From Jacaranda mimosifolia (Eukaryota; Streptophyta; Magnoliopsida; Lamiales; Bignoniaceae), in contig CM032127.1 in NCBI GenBank assembly GCA_018894105.1, forward strand, positions 29,938,369-30,002,368: a stretch of 64,000 bases of DNA, in the 5' to 3' direction. Numbering within the stretch: the first letter of the stretch is position 1; each line of letters opens with the position of its first letter. The notes under the pieces were generated by a model. The model ran no database searches and was not told the DNA's origin. It was given only the letters and a program-made list of their open reading frames with translations. Made by a program: the position numbers and the translations under genes. Shown piece after piece: positions 55,793 through 64,000 of this stretch.

Positions 55793-57950
55793 TGAGAGGT
55801 GCAAAGATCTAAAATAAAACAAAAAATAAGGCAAAATTAACTTGCTCTTCCTAAGGATCAATCATCATGTCATAAATTAGAATTCAGAAGCAAGAAGATA
55901 ACCTTTGAAGCAAAATCAAGGTAACCAAGTAGATCTTCCTCTTGGACTCTTTCAAAGCAAGATCAACACTTCTTAGACTTTCTTCACCACACCAAATGCA
56001 CCTTATGGTAGAAAGTTTGCTCACCAAAATACCTCTAAAATAGCCACAAAATGGCTGAAAAACTGGAGGAAAAATAGCCCTAAAAATTGATCCAAAGCTT
56101 CTCCAAATATCATCCACCAAATAATAGATCAATGTCCAATTCTTAGCTCCTCAAGTGTGAAGCTTCTAATGGTGATAACTCTCAATTCCTCATAATCAAA
56201 ACTAGAATATAATGGAGAAAGAAGATGATAGGAAAGAGAGACAAGGAGGCAATATTTAAGGAAGAGAGAGAAGGGTGATAATATAGGGAGGTAGTTACCT
56301 TTTGGAGGGAAAATGGAAGCATGGAATTAACCATGCATGGCCGGCCACTTTGGGGGTATATATAGTGTAATTGGAAGCTTTTGGAAGCTTCCTTCACACC
56401 ATGCCCACATGTGCTACCTAGCTAGATTTAATTCTAGTTTGAGTTGGATTTTAATTTCATAAATTAAAAATGCCAACTCAATAAATTCAAATGGACTCCA
56501 TTTTATTTTTCCTCCAAAACTTAAATTCCCTAGCTAATTAAATTAACTCTTTAATTTAATTAGTTTAACTTAATTCCTTGAGGTAATTACATCAACTTAA
56601 CTCTTTAAGTTGACTTTGACTAATTAAATTGTCACATGGCACCAACTAAATCAACTCCTTAATTTAATTGGCCTAATTTAACTATTTAAATTATTTTGAT
56701 TAATTTAATATTTAAATTAATCAAGCCAAAGTGACCAATTGATAATTAGCCAACTCTCTCTCTCTCTCTCCCGCCTCCTTCCATCCCTTAGGCAAAAACC
56801 GCCCAATTGCATTTTCTAACTCCTTAGAAAATTCTCCTATCAAATAATAGTTTTCTTAGATTTTTGTGTGTGACCTTTTAGGTTCACCAATTCATTAGAA
56901 ACTGCCTTACAACTCTTTGTGATATTTTAAATATTAAAAATATTTGAATTATTTTAAATTCATTTAAACTAATAACTTTATCAAATAATCTTCATTAATT
57001 GAAGAGTACCTAATCTCCATGGTCGATGTCCAGCATCAAGTCCATGGAGCCTAATAAATTGGATGAATGAATTATTTCAAAGTGAACCATTACTGCTTAT
57101 AATTACTGTTCAAGTACGGTTATTCCATTTCCTATCTCCTAAAAAAGCCTAGGGCGAGATATTTGTCGACTTCCTAATAACCTCGATAACTGCATATCTA
57201 TCTTGATGTTCGATTCCCCATTATGACCTCAACTTTGAAAAATTCCTTTTTCAAATTGTCATATCACCTTGTGCAAGGATTTCTTGAAATCAATCATCTT
57301 AGAATATATAGGAGGTCAACCTATTCTTCACTAATGGGTGAAATAAATCCCATGTTGGAACTTACCAACCTTTATAATTAGGTAGCTTGTGCCCAACTTA
57401 AACCTTGAGCAACTCGTTAGGTTGTCAAAGCAAAATAAAGCCCAAGGACCTAATTACAAAGTTACTGTAGAACCTCAAGTAAAAGGACTAATTATATGCA
57501 CTATCGTAAGTTAGAGAACTTGCCACTATCAACGTGCCACTACGACTATCTCATGGATTCTTTAAGCGGGCCTTCAGTGAACTTGTTCTCTAACAAGTAC
57601 CAATTAACATGCATTTATGTCTCATATAGATTTCCCATGAAATGGGGCAATATCCAATTCTTTGGAATATGCATTGTTAGTGCAAGTCTATCCGAATCTT
57701 AGATGTCATGTATCATAAGATTCTATAACTTGAAATATTTGAAATCATGACTATAGAGACTTATTTCATGATCACCATCATATGCGTGACCAAATCCCAT
57801 AGTCTTGTATGATTTAAGGGTTTCAACCAAATACAATTGAAGAAATCATAAACACATAAGATGAAGATGGCCATTTTATTGAATATCATTCAATTATGAT
57901 TGTTACATGGAGTAGTTATACTTGGCAATCTAATTGGCTTGCGGGAAACT
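55793..57950 (-). mobile_element. Copia LTR G, reverse orientation, truncated at its start
   Basis: Collinear with LTR E on the - strand: TTAA array 56525-56720, TATA-like tatatata at 56356-56362, and the ...ctaattggcttgcggg end at 57930-57946. The terminal ggcactattccaaca is missing. The low end (about 55793) is estimated from a weak match. No internal copia sequence adjoins it, so it is a solo or truncated LTR inside Tat-2. Confidence 0.85.
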
Positions 57951-58615
57951 ACTAGGGCACTCATTGCTAGGGTGCTTGCAATGTCCTCGTTGTTAGGGCC
58001 CCTGCTTGCAAGAGGCTAAGGCACCCACTGAGCACTTGATGCTGGGGCACTCACGAGATCCCTTCTGCATACTCCGTAGGCACCCAAGCTTGGGCTTTTC
58101 TTTTCACTCTTATTTATGTCTTTTATTGAATTCGTTAATGATGCAATGCCTACAATAGATACTCGAAGACTTAGAAAATTTTAATTGATAAAGTACCATG
58201 AGTATTTTAGCGTATTTACGAAGTTGAAGTGACTATGAGCATAGCATATGATGAAGCTTTCTTGGGGAGGCGTGGAGCCCCCTAGTTTTGGCATCAGTCC
58301 ACCTAGAATAAAGTGGAGTTTTGGAAAAAGAAAAGTTAATTTTACACTCACATTGAGCATAGCTTAAGTATCGGGATAAGGACAAGCATACTTATGAGTC
58401 TTCTGAGAGGCTTGGTAGAAAGTGCGCGACAACGTGCATAGTTGCCGAACTTAAAAATTTTCTTTTGAACATTTATTAAGTATTCAGACGTCACCACCCA
58501 ATACTCCTTTTCATAAGGATTCAAGCTGGGCTTTCTTTGCTCAATGATGTATGTGCTTTCCAAGATTTTCCTTACCGAGCGTATCCAGAGCAGTTGCCAT
58601 GTATTCCTAGAGGGA
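57951..58615. other. Tat-2 non-coding section right of LTR G
   Basis: 57951-58090 is GC-rich with irregular repeats of gggcactca, ttgctagggtgcttgcaa and ggcacccac. A - strand frame at 58348-58647 has no recognisable motif and overlaps a tandem repeat; it is not called as a gene. Confidence 0.55.
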
Positions 58616-58815
58616 GCGATAATAGGCTTTTTTAGAGATTGCCACATACTATCGAAGAGAACCGATAGTGGTCTTTTTTAGAGAGTACCACTTACTATTA
58701 AGGGGAGCCGATCGTGGGCTGCTTTGGAAGGTGCCACGTGCTTTCGAAGGTAGCTAATGGTGACGTTTTTAGAAGATGACTACCACGTACCTCTCTAGGG
58801 ACTGATAGTGGGACC
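58616..58815. repeat. 46-bp degenerate tandem repeat with inverted repeats
   Basis: Units (c/g)cgata(g/a)tggtctttttta...ccac.tact.t start at 58616, 58662, 58708, 58754 and 58802. ACTATCG (58648-58654) and CGATAGT (58663-58669) form a perfect 7-bp inverted repeat with an 8-base loop across a unit boundary. Confidence 0.75.
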
Positions 58816-59029
58816 ACATCAGCTAAGACGTACCCTAGGAGGGCCTTTGTTGTGAGACTATGTTCAGTAAGTACCATTTACTCTTATCACTCCTCAAAAT
58901 TTTTTATAGTGGGCTTATATCTAAAAGTTGCTTTCCAGATACTCCTTATAAATGCTGCGAAGTTCAATGTTATATGAGAGGCATAATAATACAAAGAACA
59001 TGAGAAGTTTCATATGCATTAGATAAATA

Positions 59030-60815
59030 TGAGTAAGAAACTATTGTCGTCCCCAAGTGGGTAGGCTTTATTTGGATTTAAAAGAGAATGAAAGTCAGAG
59101 TTGAAAACAAGCTAAAGTAAACACTTATCGTATAGTGGTGTCGTCAACAATGCATTTCAATCATCACCATGAGCACCCAAGAGTACGTGTGTGTCTACAA
59201 GGCCAATGTTTAGCAGCATTACTTTTGTCTCATCCAGTTGGTTGTCTAGATGTTATCGATGTTATTTCTGCTGCAGGAGGATTGCCAAGGTTGTGGTAGT
59301 ACTAATGCTCATTGAGTCGTTTGATCTCTGACCACAGCTTTGACTTTTCTCTCTTCAGGTCAAACCTCTTTTGAGCTACGTGCTCCTTGAGGTGTCCTCT
59401 CTGAATTATTTCCTCGATTTTATCCTTCAATAGCACTTATTTGTAGTTTATTACTGGCACAGTGATAGCAACTCCATTTGTCTAGTTTTGGCTTCTTGTG
59501 GTCAGCATAGGTCTTTTGTGGCAGTCGTCGGATGAGACTACATCAGAGTACTATTGTTAGAATTTCTATTTGGGACACAGTGTAAGGTATATGTTTGGTA
59601 AGTGCATGAGAAGTGCTACTTCTCCAATCGCTATGCTCTTTATGGCTATCATTCCTCTTGTCATGCATGAGGAGTTCCTTTGCTTGGGTGATATTGAGCT
59701 CCACCTTCATCAAGAAGTTGTTTAAGTTTTGTTGGGGGTTCTTTAGTTCCATTGGACTTTGGCTATTGAATTATCCTTGTTTAACGGGGTAGTGCTGTTA
59801 CTCGGATCGCTGGTGAAAATAGACTATGCATTGGGGGAGTAATGCAAAAATGTAATGTTGATTCCTTGCTCATCTATATGGTCGTGGCATCGAGGAAGGC
59901 ATTTGAACTCCAAAATATGTGGGTATATGCCAAGCAGAGTCCTTTTTGGGTAAGGAGTGCTATTCTCCTTGGTGAAGTAAGAAATGGGGAAAGTGTTGTA
60001 TCCTGGATCAGCTTTTCGTTCCAATCTCTCCAAAGATGGTGAAGCCCACCAGTTCTTGTTTGAGAAATACTGCAACTTTTGAGGGTGGTGCTATTTGGTT
60101 TACTAGACATACTCTAGTCGTGGCCTGAGTAGCACTTCCCAGTATGATCCTTAGCATCTCCTGGGTTACATGTATGATAGGATCTTTGAAAGAATGTGCT
60201 TACTGTACGTATGTCTTCTCTTGTGTATGCATTAGGAGCTAAATCTACATCGACTATGGAATCTCCAAGTTGGTGACTCTCTACATTCTTTAGTATTAGG
60301 GCAACTTAGCCATATCCTTGATAAATGTCTAGGAGCTTAAGCCCTTTACTCTTGGCAACAGAGTCTGCTAAAGTGTTGTTAGGAAGGAGTAGGAATAGGT
60401 TCCTTGGATGGGCATTGGTGAAATCAGCACACCTCTTCTACTCTCTATTGGATTTTATCAACGCCATACAAGCCAACCATCCTAATTATTGGTCATGCGT
60501 ATTCTATTAGTAACAACTCATTTCCGTTCTCTATGAAGTTTGGGTCTAGGAAAGTTTTGATTTTATTAGTCTTTAGACGATCTCTAGGGTAAATCTCTAT
60601 GCTCTCTCAAGTTCCTTTTGCACTTTGAATTCTTGTTCCTCAGCTTTCTCTTCCTATTTTAAGGCTCAATGGGTGTAATGTCCTCCTCTCTTATCCGCAG
60701 TGAACAAGGGTCTTGGTGGTCATCTTTCCTTTTTTCGTGTTGAGAGGTCATGCAAGCGTTGGTAGATCTTATCACAGATTCCTCATGCATCCTCAGCATT
60801 CCTTTTCTTTGTTTG
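59030..60815 (-). pseudogene. gag: Tat-2 gag (broken)
   Basis: On the - strand, from high to low coordinates, gag follows the PBS. The best part is 59760-59543: MELKNPQQNLNNFLMKVELN and ITQAKELLMHDKRNDSHKEH, the C-terminal capsid helix region of Tat gag. It is followed by KRPMLTTRSQN-like sequence. LLKDKIEEIIQRGHLKEHVA at about 59430-59375 is the segment after the zinc-knuckle area in Tat gag proteins. Pieces at 60110-59824 cover the middle. Many stops. No protease follows. Confidence 0.82.
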
Positions 60816-60821
60816 AGTTTT

Positions 60822-60837
60822 CCATAGACGGTGCCAA
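60822..60837 (-). other. Tat-2 primer binding site
   Basis: The - strand reads TTGGCACCGTCTATGG directly after the LTR end. It resembles the TTGGCGCCGTCTGTGG type found after the 5' LTR in many dicot Tat elements, with CpG-to-CA-like changes. Confidence 0.8.
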
Positions 60838-61173
60838 GATAATGTTGCTTGGAAATGGAGTGAAGTCCCTTCTAAAAAATAGTAGAACGTCGGTTCATTT
60901 TTTTAGAAATGTGTAGAGAGATGTACTCTTCTCGAGAGTTCTTTCATTTTGAGAAGTTCTGCAAATGATTTTTTGTATCTCATTTTTCTTTGGAATTTGG
61001 TATTTATAGATTTTAACTTAATGAGCTTAGGCCCATTAAGGTCTTTTGCCCTCTTTTTGGGCCTGACTTGTCCTTTAGGCTCTTTAGCCTATTTAGTTAG
61101 TTAACTAGTTTTAGGATCCACTTGCTATTTTTAGTTAATTTATCAAAATGCCTTTAGTTCAATTTTAATCACA
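60838..61173 (-). mobile_element. Tat-2 5' LTR (336 bp)
   Basis: Aligns throughout with 41702-42043. Ends ATCACA on +, the inverse of TGTGAT at 41702. TATA on the - strand around 61003-61012 (ctataaatacc). Confidence 0.9.
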
Positions 61174-61570
61174 TGAAGGTGAAAGGTTGATGCTATGCTT
61201 TGTGCTAGTTGAGGTTATGCCTGCCTAAAATCTTGTCATAAGCAAAAGGTGCATCAATAGATAAATATTTTACCATAATGTTTTCTTTTGAGGCTTTATT
61301 TCTAAGGATGTCGGGGATCTACAATACTAATGGGCATGACTTGGGACCCTCCAAATCTTATTAGCTGTATGTCAATGCCTTATCATTGTGATGTCTAATT
61401 TCATTTGTCTGAAAATGTCAAGGAATATGACATCAACTAAGCAATAATCTACTAGAAATTTTTGTATAGCAAAGTTTGCTATATCTATGGTGATGGCTAT
61501 CGGTCATCATGATGGAGACAACTCCCTATGAGATCCTTATCGTAGAAGTTGATACTCTTTGATTTTAGAT
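61174..61570 (-). pseudogene. Tat-1 protease (N-terminal part)
   Basis: The - strand gives FLVDYCLVDVIFLDIFRQMK (about 61460-61400), where relatives have LVDNGSSAD(I/V), so the DNG/DSG active site is lost. It ends with AYDKILGRHNLN and a STFHL-type end at about 61225-61176. The next residues (LKIKLPT) are found at 41700, on the other side of Tat-2. Confidence 0.85.
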
Positions 61571-62720
61571 TAGAAGCTGAAACATTGTACGCCTAAGAAG
61601 GTGCAGTTGATCTTGGGATCGTGGCATATTTTTTCCTTACATTCTAAAAGTCATCTTCTATTAATCCTCCAATGGTCATGTTTATTGCACTTCTATAGGG
61701 CTGATTCTCCCTAGACAGCTGAGATCAATTATCTTGATTCTGCATATTCTTGGCTTTGTTCACTCCTTCAAAGGAATCTCCTCTCTTGGACTTGGTCCTC
61801 TTCCAGTAAAGAGTTTGATCCTTCTCATATTTCTTTTGAATTTTTTTTGATAAATTGCTTCAGATATCCCCGTCTTTAAGAAATTTTATTTCATCTTGTA
61901 GTTGGAAGTAATCTTCATTTCATGGTTATGATCCTTGTGGAACTTGCAATATTTGTCGGAATATTTCTTTCCTTGAGTTAGTTTTTGCTTCTTGGGCCAT
62001 CAGAGCAATTTTGTCTCAATGGTCATATGCATATGTTCCATTGGAGCAGTTAATAAGGCATAGTTGTGAAATCTTTAGAATCGAAATGAGTGCAGCTAAT
62101 ATTTTTTAGATTAGGGTTTGCTTTGTCCTTTATTTTCTTTATCTTTTTTATCCTTTTTTCGCTATCTCTACTCATATTTCTATTTCATTTTCCATCTTTC
62201 TTTATGCTCATTTCTTCATCATGAATATACCTTACTGCTATGGCGATTAAATTTTCGACGTCATGTGGTGGTTCTAAGGCTAAGAATGATGTAAACTACC
62301 CTTTTAAGTCAAGGAATTAGGATACTGATCATCATATCGATCCTGAGGTAAGGTACTTCTAAAATTTCATTGTTGAACCGATTTATGAATGTTTGAGTTA
62401 TTCGTCGTCCTGCTACCTATTGGTAAAAAAATACGTTATGGAAATTTTGCATTCTTTTTGCTGGCAAAGTGGAAAAGAAAACTTTGACATAATTGATTAT
62501 AAGAGACCATAGTTCCTATAGGTAAGGTTGTGAGCTGTTACTATGCTTTTCTCATCAAGGTAGTGGTGAAGACCCAACTGTTGACAATATCGAATTGATA
62601 GTGTAATTGAAATAACATTCCCAAATACAAATAGATGCTCTTATGGGTCCCTATCACCATGATATTTTAGAGGATTAAGGATTTTTAAATTATAAAATAG
62701 AGTCTCAACAAGGAGTAAGA
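61571..62720 (-). pseudogene. gag: Tat-1 gag (broken)
   Basis: - strand pieces in order: FINRFNNEILEVPYLRIDMM (about 62390-62325), a segment RRKFNRHSS-like, a Lys-rich stretch at about 62180-62120, then KYCKFHKDHNHE at about 61955-61920. The last is the zinc-knuckle-like motif of Tat gag (KYC.FH...GH), followed by QDEIKFLK-like sequence. Stops and shifts throughout. Confidence 0.82.
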
Positions 62721-64000
62721 ATTAAAATTGGGAGCCCTTTTTGTGTAAGATAGACTCTCTGACTATTCTTTTCTTCAAGTCATCTAGCTTAGGGCTGAGG
62801 TATCTATCTGGTAGCTCAGTGCCTCCATCTTAGGTTGGTCATTTCTTTGATTCGAGGAATACTAAGTGTGCTCCAAGTGCTGAGTATAAAGGATTGAATA
62901 CTTTGACTTAGGAGCTTGACTCATTGCTTCTTTAAAATGCTTCGACTGAGGATTACATCTCTTGAAATTCAAGGAGATTTTGTTAAAAATGAATTTGCAC
63001 ATGCTGTAAAGGGAACAAGTATCACGAAAAGACAAGTGTCTGTGCCATCAGCAAATGGAATGCTATTAGGTTTAGTGTTGGGACTAAGGGTATAATGAAT
63101 GAGGTAAAATGTATCATGACCTACTGCTCTTCTAGTAATGCTCGTCCCAATTCCATCAACTGAGCTTGTGTTAACATGATGGCTCCTTCACCCTCATAGG
63201 CTAGTTGGATGAAGGCTATCCTAAATGTGAGGTGAAGAGATATAGATAGAGCTTAAATACAAATTTTTTACTATACATCGCTTTGTGGAATCCCAAACTA
63301 TAGCTAGTAAAGAGTTGTGGGTTCCCACATTAAAAGTCAAATATGAAAGACTAGATTTAGCAAAGAAAAACTTTCCCTAAGCTGTTAGCATGCTTTGAGT
63401 CAAACCTAAAAGTATAGAAGTTGTTAGGGATATTGGGAATGTTCTTTGCAAAAACCATCCAACTTTCAAGTAAGCAAATTGGGTATAAAAAGTTTTTTGG
63501 GAATTTAAAAGAGTAATGGAAAATATAAAAAAATATGCACCTTAAAGAAGTAAATCAGGAGTTTATTATAAGTGAGAAAATTTAGGGCTACAAGGTTGTT
63601 TGATCCAAAATATTGAATGAGATATTGATCCAATGGTGAATATTTGCTCGCTATGGATGGGTTAGACCTTTGATTAGAAACAGGATAAGTACTTAGGCCT
63701 AAAGTAGCATCCTGGATATTAATATTGGTTTGCCTTTGGCCCATTTTTAGGTTAATTATTTGGAGATGGAACTTGTAATAGATAAGCCTATGTGATAGAT
63801 GATAGGAACCCATACTATATGAAGGAGCTTGCTATTGACCCTACTTAGTAAGATAAGGTTATTCGAAGATGGACTGGATCCTAAGCATGTAATGCATTAA
63901 ATTAGGCTCATCATTTTATTTGTAGAGCTGCCGAGTTGATTTTATTCTTACCGAAATGAAAGAAATAAACCTTTTATTTAGCCCTTATCAATACTAAGAA
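62721..64000. other. Right end of window, probable Tat-1 gag start/leader, nothing firm
   Basis: No recognisable motif on either strand. The - strand frame at 63505-63813 shows no similarity I know. The position upstream of Tat-1 gag would hold its N-terminus, leader and possibly the 5' LTR. Confidence 0.4.

Larger units (their letters stand above)
41702..61173 (-). mobile_element. Gag-only Tat-type element (Tat-2) inserted in Tat-1 protease
   Basis: It is bounded by LTRs at 41702-42043 and 60838-61173. On the - strand the order is 5' LTR, PBS, gag, a non-coding section, an antisense ORF on +, PPT and 3' LTR. No protease-to-integrase motifs are found in its own sequence (42044-43823, 54552-55792, 57951-60837). 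Near-identical flanks ttaagg (41696-41701) and tgaagg (61174-61179) fit a mutated target duplication. Copia 2 and copia LTR G are inserted inside it. Confidence 0.85.
21290..63960 (-). mobile_element. Ty3/gypsy Tat-lineage element (Tat-1), fragmented by nested insertions
   Basis: Read from high to low coordinates, the - strand gives gag (about 62700-61840), protease (about 61560-61174 plus 41700-41640), RT start (41453-40990), RT end (27690-27130), RNase H (27130-27079 plus 24940-24680), aRNH (24600-24328), integrase (24200-22970) and an antisense ORF on + (21840-22250). Each break coincides with an edge of a younger element, and the protein homology rejoins across it. The outer ends (5' LTR beyond or near 64 kb, 3' LTR at or below 21.8 kb) are not identified. 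Confidence 0.85.

Noticed and set aside
57951..58110. GC-rich irregular repeats as a possible CRISPR-like or satellite array
   Set aside because: The phrases vary in length and order, with no constant repeat-spacer pattern; this is a eukaryotic retroelement interior.
63505..63813. 102-residue - strand ORF near the right edge as a host gene
   Set aside because: No motif, AT-rich, and in the position of the Tat-1 leader or gag start.

Overview
This is nuclear DNA of a flowering plant, most likely a eudicot. It is a repeat-dense, methylated-looking intergenic block in which nearly every recognisable coding stretch belongs to an LTR retrotransposon. I found no intact single-copy host gene, rRNA, tRNA or CRISPR array. 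All retroelement reading frames are broken by stops and frameshifts.

Layout from left to right. (1) 1-11317: a Ty3/gypsy Tat-lineage element on the + strand ('Tat-0'). Its 5' end lies before the window. It carries gag, protease, RT, RNase H, a second archaeal-type RNase H, integrase, a hypervariable 3' region with AT-rich and 129-bp tandem repeats, an antisense plant-mobile-domain-like ORF and a 1.0-kb 3' LTR (TGTAA...TTACA). (2) 11318-13369: AT-rich spacer with a possible CACTA end. (3) 13375-21284: a complete gag-only LTR element (TR-GAG-like) with tRNA-Met PBS, PPT and a 5-bp target duplication AATGA. Its left LTR is 3.4 kb and its right LTR only 1.7 kb. (4) 21285 to the right edge: a Tat element on the - strand ('Tat-1') broken up by later insertions. 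Its pieces lie at about 21.8-24.9, 27.1-27.7, 41.0-41.7 and 61.2-62.9 kb.

Nested in Tat-1 are three insertions. The first is a solo copia LTR (24946-27073, TSD GTAGA). The second is a chromovirus with a chromodomain remnant (about 27704-40989), itself interrupted by a pol-deleted copia element (30552-38638). The third is a gag-only Tat element on the - strand ('Tat-2', 41702-61173, LTRs about 340 bp), itself interrupted by a second copia element (43824-54551), which contains a reverse solo LTR (47612-49861), and by another reverse copia LTR (about 55793-57950).

One copia family with LTRs of about 2.2 kb therefore supplies seven LTR copies here, and nesting reaches four levels. The main points of interest are the nesting order, two independent gag-only elements lacking pol, antisense ORFs in all three Tat elements, in-frame tandem repeats in one of these ORFs, conserved repeated boxes in the copia LTR and leader, and several rearrangement scars (a template-switch insertion, a filler insertion, a T25 tract and LTR deletions). 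No wholly new biological system is evident.
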